A stretch of 60,704 nt of DNA from contig CAMJDL010000015.1 of the NCBI GenBank assembly GCA_946404405.1, positions 1 through 60,704 on the forward strand, in the 5' to 3' direction. The position numbers and the translations under genes were made by a program. The notes below the pieces were generated by a model. The model was not told where the DNA came from and searched no databases. It worked only from the letters and a program-made list of their open reading frames with translations. Positions 40,558-50,636 of the stretch are shown here, one piece after another; position 1 is the first letter of the stretch, and each line of letters starts with the position of its first letter. The DNA comes from an uncultured Prevotella sp. (GTDB lineage: Bacteria; Bacteroidota; Bacteroidia; Bacteroidales; Bacteroidaceae).

Positions 40558-42294
40558 ATGTCTATTTGGGTTATTTTCACGCTTCTGGGCTCATTGGCAC
40601 TGCTGATGTTCGGCATGAAGACCATGAGTGAAGCGCTACAGAAGATGGCGGGTCCGCAGTTGCGACACGTCTTGGGAGCTATGACCACCAACAGGTTTAC
40701 AGGCATGCTGACAGGTACGCTGGTGACGGCATCGGTACAATCTTCTACCGCTACGACGGTGATGACTGTTTCGTTTGTGAACGCAGGCCTGTTGACACTG
40801 GCACAAGCCATCTCGGTCATTATGGGTGCCAACATCGGAACGACACTGACGGCATGGATCATGTCGGCAGGTATGTCGTTCGACGTCAGCAATCTGGCCT
40901 ATCCGGCCTTCTTGGTGGGTATTATCCTGATTTATCAGAAGAAGTACCGCTATATAGGCGACTTCCTCTTTGGTATTGCATTCCTGATATTTGCGCTGGC
41001 CGTCTTGCGTAAGACCGGACAGGACATGCATCTGGGCGAGAATCAGGCCGTGCTCGATTTCTTTGCTTCGTTCGACCCCAACTCGTTCCTCACCACACTG
41101 GTATTCCTTGTGCTGGGTGGCATCCTGACATTCTGCGTACAGTCGTCAGCCGCTGTCATGGCCATTACGATGATACTGTGTTCAAGTGGTGCTCTGCCCA
41201 TTTATCAGGGTATCGCGTTGGTGATGGGTGAGAACATCGGTACCACGGTGACTTCGAATCTGGCGGCGATGTCGGCTAATACGCAGGCTCGACGGGCGGC
41301 TTTAGCGCACATGTTCTTCAACGTGTTTGGCGTCATCTGGATATTGTTCGTGTTCCGCCCGTTTATCGACATGGTATGCGGTTGGGTAGGCTACGACGTC
41401 AATATGGATAAGGATGTTGTCGGTGCTACAGCCTTCTTGGCTAATGCTGCCAAGCTGAGTTTCGTGCTGGCAGCCTTCCATACGTCGTTCAATGTGGTTA
41501 ACACCTTCATCCTGATATGGTTTATTCCGCAGATAGAGAAGTTCGTTTGCTGGGTCATCAAGCCCAAGAAGGTGGACGAGGAGGAGGACTTCCGCCTGCA
41601 CTTCATTACGGCTGGCTTCATGAAGACCCCCGAGCTTTCGGTGCTGGAGGCCCAGAAGGAGATACAGCAGTTCTCCAACCGTATGCAGCGCATGTTCGGT
41701 ATGGTGCGCGAACTGCTGACACTCTCGTCCAGTTCGAACAGCAAAAAGGACAATCAGGCTGGCGACTTCAACAAGCTCTATACGCGTATAGAGAAGTACG
41801 AGGGCATCTCGGACAATATGGAACTGGAGATTGCCAACTACCTGAACTCCGTGAGTGATGCCCACCTGTCTGACGATACCAAGGGTAAGATTCGTGCCAT
41901 GTTGCGTGAGGTCAGCGAGTTGGAGTCCATTGGTGACGCCTGCTTCAATATGGCCCGTACCATATCGCGTAAATACAATGGTAAGGAAGACCATTTCGTT
42001 GAGAAGCAGTACGACCACCTGCATCAGATGATGGAACTTACCGACCAGTCGCTGACACAGATGAATCGCCTGATGGGTGGTCGCAAGGAGTCGTACGACG
42101 TGAACCGCACGTTCAACATCGAGCATGAGATCAATAACTATCGTAACCAGTTGAAGACGCAGAACATCACCGACGTCAACAACCGCGAGTACACCTACGC
42201 CGTGGGTACCATCTACATGGACCTGATTAACGAGTGCGAGAAGTTGGGCGACTATGTGGTGAACGTTGTCGAGGCCCGTATGGGAATCAGGTAA
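40558..42294 (+). CDS. Na+/phosphate cotransporter with PhoU-like tail
   Basis: A 578-residue membrane protein. The duplicated Na/Pi-cotransporter motif is present (TASVQSSTATTVMTVSFVNAG; FCVQSSAAVMAITMILCSSG), each followed by a helix with MGANIGTT/MGENIGTT. About eight membrane segments end near residue 320; the C-terminal ~220 residues are helical and PhoU-like. It should import phosphate with Na+, with the PhoU-like domain perhaps regulating it. Single gene with its own promoter. Confidence 0.92.
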   Translation: MSIWVIFTLLGSLALLMFGMKTMSEALQKMAGPQLRHVLGAMTTNRFTGMLTGTLVTASVQSSTATTVMTVSFVNAGLLTLAQAISVIMGANIGTTLTAWIMSAGMSFDVSNLAYPAFLVGIILIYQKKYRYIGDFLFGIAFLIFALAVLRKTGQDMHLGENQAVLDFFASFDPNSFLTTLVFLVLGGILTFCVQSSAAVMAITMILCSSGALPIYQGIALVMGENIGTTVTSNLAAMSANTQARRAALAHMFFNVFGVIWILFVFRPFIDMVCGWVGYDVNMDKDVVGATAFLANAAKLSFVLAAFHTSFNVVNTFILIWFIPQIEKFVCWVIKPKKVDEEEDFRLHFITAGFMKTPELSVLEAQKEIQQFSNRMQRMFGMVRELLTLSSSSNSKKDNQAGDFNKLYTRIEKYEGISDNMELEIANYLNSVSDAHLSDDTKGKIRAMLREVSELESIGDACFNMARTISRKYNGKEDHFVEKQYDHLHQMMELTDQSLTQMNRLMGGRKESYDVNRTFNIEHEINNYRNQLKTQNITDVNNREYTYAVGTIYMDLINECEKLGDYVVNVVEARMGIR

Positions 42295-42304
42295 GCGCTT
42301 CGCT

Positions 42305-42346
42305 AGTGAACAGTGAATAGTGATAAGTGAAGAGTGAAAAGTGAAA
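42305..42346 (+). repeat. Degenerate GTGAA-type tandem words before the TonB receptor gene
   Basis: About six imperfect 7-9 base copies of (A)GTGAATA/AGTGAAA lie just before the receptor start at 42361. The reverse complement of this word set lies at 26597-26640. Confidence 0.8.
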
Positions 42347-42360
42347 TAAAAACAATTACT

Positions 42361-45300
42361 ATGAGAAGATTTTTATTATTAACAGTCGTAATGTTGGCCT
42401 CAGTGCTGACGACGATGGCACAGGTGACAACCTCCAGTATCAATGGTAAGGTAGTGGCCGACGGTGAAGAGGTAATTGGAGCCACGGTGACGGCTAAGCA
42501 CGTCCCCTCTGGTACTGTCTACAATGCCGTGACCAACATTCATGGCCGCTATACCATTCAAGGTATGCGCGTGGGTGGTCCTTATGAGGTGACCATTTCC
42601 TATCTGGGTTTCAGAACCGAGGAAATCAAAAATGTGCATCTGGCACTCGGTGAGGCCAGTACTTTCAATGTTACCATGCAGGAAGACTCGAAGGTGCTGG
42701 GCGAAATCGTGGTGACTGGTAAGCAGGGCATTGGCGGATCAGGTGCAAGCACCAACTTCTCGTTGCAGCAGATTGAGAATGCACCGACGGTGAATCGTAA
42801 CATCTACGATATTGCCAAGTTGTCACCACTGGTCAACGTCAGCAAATATGGCGGTATCTCTATTGCAGGAACCAATAACCGTTACAACTCGTTCCAGATT
42901 GACGGTGTTGTCAGCAACGACGTATTTGGTCTGTCGAGCGACGGTACCAACGGTTCGCAGGCTGGCGGTAACCCCATCTCTATGGATGCCATCGAGCAGG
43001 TTCAGGTTGTAGCCTCACCTTTCGACGTTCGTCAGAGCGGTTTTACGGGTGGTGCCATCAATGCCATCACCAAGTCGGGTACCAACAAGTTCACCGCTAC
43101 GGCATTCGGCTACTATACCAATGAGGATATGTATAGCCGCTGGAACCAGGCTACCGGCAAGGAGGATAAGCTGACCGATCAGGCTGTGAAGACCTATGGT
43201 TTCACCGTTGGTGGCCCGATTATCAAGGACAAGCTGTTCTTCTTTGGTAGTGTAGAGCGCAAGGAGCAGTCATATCCCGACTCTTACTATGCAGGCATGG
43301 ACGGCTACTTCATGACGAATGAACTGGCTGAGGCCATTGCCAACCGTTATAAAGAGATTACTGGTATTCAGGAGAGTTGGGGCCGTCCTGACAATGAGAG
43401 AAAGAGCACCAGCATCATGGCTCGTCTCGACTGGAACATCAACAACAAGCATAAGCTGACCCTGCGCTATCAGCACAACCGTGCCGACAAGGACAACGCA
43501 TCGTCTGGCAAGTATTCGTACTATTTTAATGATAGCCGTCATAAGCTCAGCAACCGCACCAACAGCTTCGTAGCTGAGTTGACATCGCACCTGAGCGACC
43601 AGTACTACAACGAGCTGCGTGTCAGTGGCAACTTCGTTCGCGACCATCGTGACGTGCCCTATCAGGGTCCAACACTCTATATCACTAATGGTGGTAACTA
43701 TGACGTGACGACTGGTCAGGAAACCAGCGGCACCAACTCCGTCAATATCGGTACAGGTTATCAGGCAGGTATCAACTTCGTCGATCAGGACATCTGGACC
43801 ATCGAGGACAACCTGTCAATCTATAAGGGCAACCACACTATTACATTAGGTACGCACAATGAGTTCTACGACATGAGGAACGGCTTCTTTACCTATGCTA
43901 ACGGTCAGTGGAACTATACAGGCGGTTTTACGTCGCTCTTCAATGATACGCCCAACGTGTGGCAGTGGAACCACGCTGACGAATCTATTACGGGTACCCG
44001 CGAGTGGGGTGCACCCATGAAGGCTGGTCAGCTGGGCTTCTACGTTCAGGACAAGTGGGATGTGAACACAAACCTGCAGCTTACCTTTGGTCTGCGTGTC
44101 GATGCTCCCGTCTATTTTAACAGTCCTTCCTGGAACTCAGAGTTCAACCTCTCTGACTATGGTATCCAGAACGACGTGCTCGTAGGTCGTCGTCCCAAGA
44201 CATCGCTGATGTTCTCGCCACGTTTGGGCTTCCGCTTCTATATAGACGATGCCCACAAGTACCAGCTGCGTGGTGGTGTCGGTATCTTCAACGGTCGTGC
44301 GCCGTTCGTATGGATTGAGAATGCCTGGGCTAACACCGGTATCGAGAAGAAGGGTACTACCATTCGCAATAATGTGCCGACCTTTGGCCAGTATGGTGCC
44401 AAGACGCCTGCAGAGACAGCAGCCTCTGCCGCCGGTACGTCATCCAAGCCCGACATCAATACTATCGACCGTGACTTCAAGTTCCCGCAGGTGCTGCGTG
44501 CCAACCTGGCTTTGGAGAGCCTGTTGCCTGGCGACGTGAAGATGACCTTGGAAGGCATGTTCTCTAAGAACCTCAATGGCGTATGGTTCCAGAACCTTGC
44601 CATCAAGGATAATGGTGTTACCGTATTCGCTGTTCCCAGCTATGCCAACTCGGCTATGCCTTATTATTCGTTCGATACAGGTGGCTACAACAGCGTAGTC
44701 AATATGACCAATACCAACAAGGGCTACAGCTATCAGTTGACAGCACGTTTGGAGAAGTCGTTCGACTTCGGTCTCAGTCTGATGGCCAACTACACCTTCG
44801 GACACTCATTTGCACTGAACGAGGGCGGTTCGAGCCAGGCACTCTCTAACTGGCAGCAGTATCTCTGCATTGATCCTAACAAGCAGCAGCTGGCTTACTC
44901 GACATTCGACGTGCCTCACCGCTTCATGGCTCAGGTCGGTTACGACTCAAAGCGCTATGGCGGTGGTCGCTTCCAGAGCCACGTATCGCTGACCTACAAC
45001 GGCGTGAGCGGCATGCGCTACAGTCTGACAATGGATACTGGCAGCAGCCCTTCGTATAATGGTGACAGCCGTTCGGGCAATACCCTGCTCTATATCCCCA
45101 CCAAGGATGAAATGGAAGTCATGAACTTCAGTTCGAAGGCCGACAAGGCTAAGTTCGAGGACTGGATCGAGAACGACGAATATGCCAGCGAGCATCGTGG
45201 AGAGTTTGCAGAGCGTAACTCGAATATGGCACCTTGGGAGAATCAGTTCGACCTGCACTTTGCTCAGGACTTCTTCTATCTGAAGAATCGTGGCAGCAAG

Positions 45301-45525
45301 GTTACGCTGGTCTTCGATATCCTGAATGTTGCCAACCTGCTGAACCACGACTGGGGTACCACCTATAGCAGCACCACCGCTTGCCAGATTCTGAAAGTCG
45401 ATGCCATCAAGGACGACAAGGCTGGCAACAAGTACGGTGTGTTCAGCTTCTCGGGTCAGGGTCCGCAGATTAACAACATCAGCAGCCGCTGGCACATGCA
45501 GTTGGGTCTGCGCGTCACATTCTAA
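42361..45525 (+). CDS. Oar-like TonB-dependent outer membrane receptor
   Basis: A 1054-residue protein: signal peptide (MRRFLLLTVVMLASVLTTMAQ), a carboxypeptidase-regulatory-like domain at about 24-105 (SSINGKVVADGEEVIGATVTA, YEVTISYLGFRTEEI), a plug (about 118-240, IDGVVSNDVFGLSS; FDVRQSGFTGGAINAITKSG) and a large beta-barrel ending RWHMQLGLRVTF. The plug wording is that of Oar-type receptors and not SusC; no SusD follows. An upstream ATG at 42334 lies in repeat words and lacks a signal peptide. The next gene is an M16 peptidase, so the pair may handle peptides or proteins. The substrate is unknown. Confidence 0.88.
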   Translation: MRRFLLLTVVMLASVLTTMAQVTTSSINGKVVADGEEVIGATVTAKHVPSGTVYNAVTNIHGRYTIQGMRVGGPYEVTISYLGFRTEEIKNVHLALGEASTFNVTMQEDSKVLGEIVVTGKQGIGGSGASTNFSLQQIENAPTVNRNIYDIAKLSPLVNVSKYGGISIAGTNNRYNSFQIDGVVSNDVFGLSSDGTNGSQAGGNPISMDAIEQVQVVASPFDVRQSGFTGGAINAITKSGTNKFTATAFGYYTNEDMYSRWNQATGKEDKLTDQAVKTYGFTVGGPIIKDKLFFFGSVERKEQSYPDSYYAGMDGYFMTNELAEAIANRYKEITGIQESWGRPDNERKSTSIMARLDWNINNKHKLTLRYQHNRADKDNASSGKYSYYFNDSRHKLSNRTNSFVAELTSHLSDQYYNELRVSGNFVRDHRDVPYQGPTLYITNGGNYDVTTGQETSGTNSVNIGTGYQAGINFVDQDIWTIEDNLSIYKGNHTITLGTHNEFYDMRNGFFTYANGQWNYTGGFTSLFNDTPNVWQWNHADESITGTREWGAPMKAGQLGFYVQDKWDVNTNLQLTFGLRVDAPVYFNSPSWNSEFNLSDYGIQNDVLVGRRPKTSLMFSPRLGFRFYIDDAHKYQLRGGVGIFNGRAPFVWIENAWANTGIEKKGTTIRNNVPTFGQYGAKTPAETAASAAGTSSKPDINTIDRDFKFPQVLRANLALESLLPGDVKMTLEGMFSKNLNGVWFQNLAIKDNGVTVFAVPSYANSAMPYYSFDTGGYNSVVNMTNTNKGYSYQLTARLEKSFDFGLSLMANYTFGHSFALNEGGSSQALSNWQQYLCIDPNKQQLAYSTFDVPHRFMAQVGYDSKRYGGGRFQSHVSLTYNGVSGMRYSLTMDTGSSPSYNGDSRSGNTLLYIPTKDEMEVMNFSSKADKAKFEDWIENDEYASEHRGEFAERNSNMAPWENQFDLHFAQDFFYLKNRGSKVTLVFDILNVANLLNHDWGTTYSSTTACQILKVDAIKDDKAGNKYGVFSFSGQGPQINNISSRWHMQLGLRVTF

Positions 45526-45570
45526 CAATGAACGAAGACAATAGACAATTAACATAGACAATAAACATTA
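45526..45570 (+). repeat. Degenerate ACAATAGACAAT-type words before the M16 gene
   Basis: Repeated words of the form (A)GACAATA/AACATA fill the gap between the receptor and the M16 peptidase genes; no terminator is seen, so the two are probably co-transcribed. Confidence 0.7.
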
Positions 45571-45580
45571 ATATTAAACG

Positions 45581-48394
45581 ATGAAGAAACTTTTCGTAGC
45601 GGTGCTCATGATGGTGAGCACCGCTGTGATGGCACAGAATGCTATGCAGATGCCATCGATTCCCGTTGATCCGGATGTACGCATTGGTAAACTGGACAAC
45701 GGACTAACTTATTACATTCGTCACAATGCATGGCCTGAGCAGCGTGCTGAGTTCTATATTGCGCAGCGTGTGGGTTCGATTCAGGAGGATGACAACCAGC
45801 GTGGTTTGGCTCACTTCCTGGAACACATGGCATTTAATGGTTCGAAGCACTTCAAGGGCAACGAAATGCTGCGCTGGTGTGAAAGTGTGGGTGTGAAGTT
45901 CGGTACCGACCTGAATGCATACACCTCGATAGACCAGACCGTATATAATATAAGTAATGTACCCACGACGCGCGAGGGCATTATCGACTCGTGTCTGCTG
46001 ATTCTGTTCGATTGGGCCGACGGATTGTTGCTGGAGAAGGAGGAGATAGAGAAGGAGCGTGGCGTAATTCACGAGGAGTGGCGCCTGCGTACCTCGGCCC
46101 AGATGCGTATGCTGGAGCGCGACCTGCCCAAGCTGTATCCTGGTTCGAAGTATGGTCACCGCATGCCTATTGGACTGATGGAGATTATCGACAACTTTGA
46201 GCGTCCTTTCCTGCAGGCTTACTATGAGAAGTGGTATCGTCCTGACAATCAGGCTATCATCGTAGTGGGTGACGTGGATGTTGATAAGGTGGAACAGAAA
46301 GTTAAGACGCTGTTCTCGCCCATTAAGTTGCCTAAGAACCCTGCTAAGGTGACGACCTATCCCGTACCTGACAATAACGAGGCTATCTATGTCATTGACA
46401 AGGATAAGGAGCAGCGTTACAATATCGTGGAAGTGATGATGAAGCACGAGGCTTTCCCCGACTCGCTGAAGGGTAGCTTGGCTTATCTGGTCGCTGACTA
46501 TGTGAAGGATGCCGCTTTGAGTATGCTGAACGACCGTTTGAGAGAGTATGCCGAGAAGCCCGAGAGTCCGTTCCTGCAGGCTTCTGTTGGCGACGGTAAC
46601 TACCTGCTGTCGCGTGGTGTGGATGCCTTCGAAATGGCTGTATTGCCTAAGGAAGGACAGGCCGAGGCTGCTGTAAAGGCTGTCTTGACGGAGGCCCGGC
46701 GCGCTGCTCAGTTCGGTTTCACACCTACAGAGTACAACCGTTTCAAGGCTAATTATACCAGTAATCTCGACAAGCAGTACTCGAACAAGGATAAGCGCTA
46801 CAATAGTCAGTTCGTGTCGAGTTACGTGCAGCACTACCTGAATAAAGAGCCCATTCCCAGCATCGACTTCACCTACCAGACCATGAAGCAGGTGGTACCT
46901 GCCCTGCCCATTGATGGCGTGAATATGGTGATGAAGGAACTGGTAAGCGAGACAGACACGAATCTGGTGGTGTTGAACTTCAACAACGAGAAAGAAGGTG
47001 CTGTCTATCCTACGGAGGACGGTCTGAAGCAGGCCATCGCACAAGCCCGAAGTGCACAGATTGAGGCTTATGTGGACAATGTGAAGGACGAGCCGCTGAT
47101 GACGACACTGCCAACGCCCGGCAAAATTAAGAAGGAGGTGAAGAACGATAAGTTCGGCTATACTGAACTGACGTTGTCAAACGGTGTGAAGGTTGTCTTG
47201 AAACAGACCGACCTGAAGAAGGACCAGGTGCTGCTGCGTGGCGAGGGCTTCGGTGGTGAAGCACTGTATGGTAAGGAAGACTTCGCTAACCTGAAGATGT
47301 TTGGCGACGTCATTGAGGCCAGTGGACTGGGTAACTTCTCGCATACTGAACTGGAGAAAGCTTTGGCTGGTAAGATTGCCAGTGCAACGTTGGATATGAG
47401 CAACTATCGCGAGCATGTCAACGGTAGCTCGACACCGAAGGATGTGGAGACGATGTTGCAGCTGGTGTACCTCTACTTCACTAATATCAACAAGGACCAG
47501 AAGTCGTACGACAACCTGATGCAGACCATGGAGGTACAGCTGAAGAACCGCCTGTTGCAGCCCGAGAATGTCTTCTCTGACTCGCTGACACTGACAGTGG
47601 GCAACCACCATCCACGTGTAAAGCCTCTGGATGTGGATGACCTGAAGAAGGTGAACTATGACCGAATCCTGCAAATTGCCAAGGAGCGTACAGCCAATGC
47701 CGCTGCCTATACCTTTACTATCATTGGTAACTACGACGAGCAGACCATTCGTCCACTCATTGAGCAGTATCTGGGCTCGCTGCCTTCACAGAAGAAGGTG
47801 CAGAAGGGTAAGTACATTGATGCTGACTTCAAGGGTAAGGTTGTCAACAACTTCAAGAACAAGGCCGAGACACCTAAGTCGATTGCTGTCATGGTGTGGT
47901 ATTCAAAGAAACTCCCCTATAACCTTGAGAACAGCATCAAGGCATCGATAGCTGGCCAGATTCTGTCGATGGAGTATTTGAAGAAGATTCGTGAGGACGC
48001 CAGCGCAGCCTATACCGTTGGTGCAAGCGGCTCGATGAGTCGTGACGACTTCGAGAAGAGTGCCACCATCTACGTCTACTGTCCCATGAAGCCCGAGAAG
48101 GCCGATGTCGCCTTGCAGATCATGCGCGACGAGGTGAACAACATGACGAAGACGTGTGATGCCGACAAACTGACGAAGGTAAAGGAGTATCTGCTCAAGA
48201 ATCATGGTGACCAGCTGAAGCAGAACAGCTATTGGTTGGGACAGATCAATACATGGCGCAAGTTCGGCGTTGACTTCCATACAGACTATGAGAAGGTGGT
48301 GAACGCACAGACACCTGAGAGCATTGCAGCCTTCGTGAAGGAGGTGCTGAAGGCTGGAAATATGGCCGAAGTGGTGATGATGCCTGAGGAGTAA
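45581..48394 (+). CDS. M16 family zinc metallopeptidase, exported
   Basis: A 937-residue protein with a signal peptide (MKKLFVAVLMMVSTAVMAQ). The inverted zinc motif HxxEH is in GLAHFLEHMAFNG (His 78, Glu 81, His 82), with the third ligand Glu about 76 residues later in EIEKERGVIHEEW. Length and duplicated halves fit the two-domain pitrilysin/insulinase-type peptidases. It probably degrades peptides in the periplasm. It lies 55 bases after an Oar-like receptor, and a strong hairpin follows. Confidence 0.93.
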   Translation: MKKLFVAVLMMVSTAVMAQNAMQMPSIPVDPDVRIGKLDNGLTYYIRHNAWPEQRAEFYIAQRVGSIQEDDNQRGLAHFLEHMAFNGSKHFKGNEMLRWCESVGVKFGTDLNAYTSIDQTVYNISNVPTTREGIIDSCLLILFDWADGLLLEKEEIEKERGVIHEEWRLRTSAQMRMLERDLPKLYPGSKYGHRMPIGLMEIIDNFERPFLQAYYEKWYRPDNQAIIVVGDVDVDKVEQKVKTLFSPIKLPKNPAKVTTYPVPDNNEAIYVIDKDKEQRYNIVEVMMKHEAFPDSLKGSLAYLVADYVKDAALSMLNDRLREYAEKPESPFLQASVGDGNYLLSRGVDAFEMAVLPKEGQAEAAVKAVLTEARRAAQFGFTPTEYNRFKANYTSNLDKQYSNKDKRYNSQFVSSYVQHYLNKEPIPSIDFTYQTMKQVVPALPIDGVNMVMKELVSETDTNLVVLNFNNEKEGAVYPTEDGLKQAIAQARSAQIEAYVDNVKDEPLMTTLPTPGKIKKEVKNDKFGYTELTLSNGVKVVLKQTDLKKDQVLLRGEGFGGEALYGKEDFANLKMFGDVIEASGLGNFSHTELEKALAGKIASATLDMSNYREHVNGSSTPKDVETMLQLVYLYFTNINKDQKSYDNLMQTMEVQLKNRLLQPENVFSDSLTLTVGNHHPRVKPLDVDDLKKVNYDRILQIAKERTANAAAYTFTIIGNYDEQTIRPLIEQYLGSLPSQKKVQKGKYIDADFKGKVVNNFKNKAETPKSIAVMVWYSKKLPYNLENSIKASIAGQILSMEYLKKIREDASAAYTVGASGSMSRDDFEKSATIYVYCPMKPEKADVALQIMRDEVNNMTKTCDADKLTKVKEYLLKNHGDQLKQNSYWLGQINTWRKFGVDFHTDYEKVVNAQTPESIAAFVKEVLKAGNMAEVVMMPEE

Positions 48395-48416
48395 TCATTT
48401 ATAGGTAAAAAAGTAT

Positions 48417-48452
48417 AAAACGACCTGCTCTCTAAAAGATGCAGGCCGTTTT
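48417..48452 (+). terminator. Terminator after the M16 gene
   Basis: AAAACGACCTGC (48417-48428) pairs with GCAGGCCGTTTT (48441-48452) with one mismatch, followed by a T-rich tail. The tail already contains the -33 element of the metK promoter. Confidence 0.82.
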
Positions 48453-48454
48453 AT

Positions 48455-48485
48455 TTTGCTATGTCACAAAAAGTATGTACCTTTG
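48455..48485 (+). promoter_or_regulatory. Promoter of metK
   Basis: TTTG at 48455-48458, a 19-base spacer and TACCTTTG at 48478-48485 match the consensus, 18 bases before the ATG at 48504. Confidence 0.82.
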
Positions 48486-48503
48486 CACCCAAAATTTTTA
48501 AGT

Positions 48504-49763
48504 ATGAGTTATTTATTTTCATCCGAATCAGTATCAGAAGGCCATCCCGACAAGGTGGCCGACCAGATAAGTGACGCCATTTTGGACCAGTTCCTGGCCT
48601 ACGACACGTATGCTCGTGTGGCCTGTGAGTCGTTTGTTACTACAGGTCAGGTGGTCATCATGGGTGAGGTACGCAGCGAGGTTTATATCGACCTGCAGAC
48701 CATTGCCCGTAACACGATAAAGAAGATAGGCTATACCAAAGCCGAATACCAGTTTGACGGCAACTCCTGCGGTATTCTGACCGCCATCCATGAACAGAGC
48801 GAAGATATCAATCGCGGTGTGGATAACGGCGACGAGGACGAGCAGGGTGCTGGCGATCAGGGTATGATGTTTGGCTATGCCACCAACGAGACTGAGAACC
48901 TGATGCCTGTATCGCTCGACTTGGCACATCTCATTATGCGTACGCTGGCAGACATCCGTAAGGAGGGCAAGGTGATGACATACTTGCGTCCAGACGCAAA
49001 AAGCCAGGTGACCGTCCAATACAGTGATGCTGGTATTCCTGAGCGCATCGATACTATTGTGGTATCGACACAGCATGACGAGTTTGACAGCGATGACACG
49101 CGCATGTTGGCCCGTATTCGCGAGGATGTTATTAATATTTTGATTCCGCGTGTCAAACAACAGATCCACTCCGAGGCTGTGTTGTCGTTATTCGGTAACG
49201 ACATCAAATACTACGTCAACCCCACAGGCAAGTTCGTTATTGGCGGCCCTCACGGTGACACAGGTCTGACAGGTCGTAAGATTATTGTCGATACCTATGG
49301 TGGTAAGGGTGCCCATGGCGGTGGTGCCTTCTCGGGTAAGGACTCTTCGAAGGTTGACCGTTCTGCCGCCTATGCAGCACGTCACATTGCCAAGAATATG
49401 GTGGCAGCAGGTGTGGCTGACGAGATGTTGGTACAGGTAAGCTATGCCATCGGTGTGGCAAAGCCCATGAATATTTATGTAAATACCTATGGACGCTCGC
49501 GTGTAAACATGACCGATGGTGAGATAGCCAAGAAGATTGAGACGCTGTTTGACCTGCGTCCTAAGGCTATTGAGCGTTCGTTGAAACTACGCCAGCCGAT
49601 GTATCTGGAAACGGCAGCCTATGGTCACATGGGTCGTAAGTGTGAGGTGGTGAAGAAAACCTTCACCAGTCGTTATCATGAGACAAAGACCATCGATGTC
49701 GAACTGTTTACATGGGAGAAACTGGACCGTGTAGACGATATCAAGCGTGCTTTCAATCTATAA
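48504..49763 (+). CDS. metK: S-adenosylmethionine synthetase
   Basis: A 419-residue enzyme. The start [21 protein letters not shown] is the family N-terminus with the catalytic His; the ATP motif [12 protein letters not shown] and the P-loop-like [18 protein letters not shown] are present. It makes S-adenosylmethionine from methionine and ATP. The frame is open from 48456, but the promoter lies inside that stretch, so the ATG at 48504 was chosen. DUF4271 follows after 3 bases. Confidence 0.97.
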   Translation: MSYLFSSESVSEGHPDKVADQISDAILDQFLAYDTYARVACESFVTTGQVVIMGEVRSEVYIDLQTIARNTIKKIGYTKAEYQFDGNSCGILTAIHEQSEDINRGVDNGDEDEQGAGDQGMMFGYATNETENLMPVSLDLAHLIMRTLADIRKEGKVMTYLRPDAKSQVTVQYSDAGIPERIDTIVVSTQHDEFDSDDTRMLARIREDVINILIPRVKQQIHSEAVLSLFGNDIKYYVNPTGKFVIGGPHGDTGLTGRKIIVDTYGGKGAHGGGAFSGKDSSKVDRSAAYAARHIAKNMVAAGVADEMLVQVSYAIGVAKPMNIYVNTYGRSRVNMTDGEIAKKIETLFDLRPKAIERSLKLRQPMYLETAAYGHMGRKCEVVKKTFTSRYHETKTIDVELFTWEKLDRVDDIKRAFNL

Positions 49764-49766
49764 ACA

Positions 49767-50627
49767 ATGGCATTGCAGCAGGATAGCATAGAGTCTTTGG
49801 ACACCTTGCATCTGCCCATTCCTACGAAAGGGCAAAGCCTGCTTGATGTGCAATTGCCGCAGTACTATCGTGAGGGTTTCTTCGCGAAGGATACGCTTTT
49901 CCATCCTGAACTTCCAGGCGGACGACAGGGTGTGGCAGGTGATCCCGTGCCCTACAATATCCATAACGATAGTATCATCACCTCGATACTGCTGGCCTTC
50001 TTTATCCTGATGGTTATTGCCTTTGCCAATACGCATGAGTTTGTAACCCATCAACTCAAGAAATTCTTCTACGTACCTAGCGATGGGGTGCAGGAAATGG
50101 CTGAAACAGGTACTGAGCTTCGTATCCAGTTGTTCCTGGTGCTGTTAAGTTGTGTGCTGCTGTCGCTGCTTTACTATTTCTATGTCATTCATTTCGTTGG
50201 CGATTCCTTTATCCTAAAGTCGCAATACTACCTGATAGCCATCTACATGGTGATGATGATAGGCTACTTTTTGGCTAAATGGTTGATATATAAATTGGTC
50301 AATACCGTATTCTTCGGAAGTAAAAGAAACCGACATTGGTTGAAGACCTTGTTGTTCATATCCTCTATGGAAGGAGTGGTGTTCCTTCCTGCTGTGTTAT
50401 TGCAGGCATATTTTGATATGACAGAGAAAAATGTCGTAATATATTTTATAATTGTGCTGATTTTTGTTAAATTACTGACATTTTTTAAGTGTTACGTCGC
50501 CTTTTTCCGAAGAAATGTCGTTAAATTGCAAATTATTTTGTACTTTTGTGCCCTCGAAATGGTTCCTTTGCTTGCTTTTTGGGGCACATTGGACTATGTG
50601 ACAGACAGTTTGAAAATAAATTTTTAG
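49767..50627 (+). CDS. DUF4271 membrane protein
   Basis: A 286-residue protein with a soluble N-terminal ~75 residues (Gln/Pro/Asp-rich) and about six to seven membrane helices (from SIITSILLAFFILMVIAFA to the C-terminus, with QLFLVLLSCVLLSLLYYFY and YYLIAIYMVMMIGYFLAKWL). This matches the DUF4271 family, which in Bacteroidetes usually precedes hemD, as here. Function is unknown; no catalytic motif is seen. A TACTTTTG-like -7 element near its end may help transcribe hemD. Confidence 0.85.
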   Translation: MALQQDSIESLDTLHLPIPTKGQSLLDVQLPQYYREGFFAKDTLFHPELPGGRQGVAGDPVPYNIHNDSIITSILLAFFILMVIAFANTHEFVTHQLKKFFYVPSDGVQEMAETGTELRIQLFLVLLSCVLLSLLYYFYVIHFVGDSFILKSQYYLIAIYMVMMIGYFLAKWLIYKLVNTVFFGSKRNRHWLKTLLFISSMEGVVFLPAVLLQAYFDMTEKNVVIYFIIVLIFVKLLTFFKCYVAFFRRNVVKLQIILYFCALEMVPLLAFWGTLDYVTDSLKINF

Positions 50628-50636
50628 GACAAAGAC

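Noticed and set aside
42334..42360. Earlier ATG for the TonB receptor
   Set aside because: It lies in the repeat words and would put nine residues before a clear signal peptide that starts at 42361.
45704..47044. 446-residue open frame on the minus strand inside the M16 peptidase gene
   Set aside because: It is complementary to a well-supported peptidase; the length comes from codon bias (few TTA/CTA/TCA in the sense strand).
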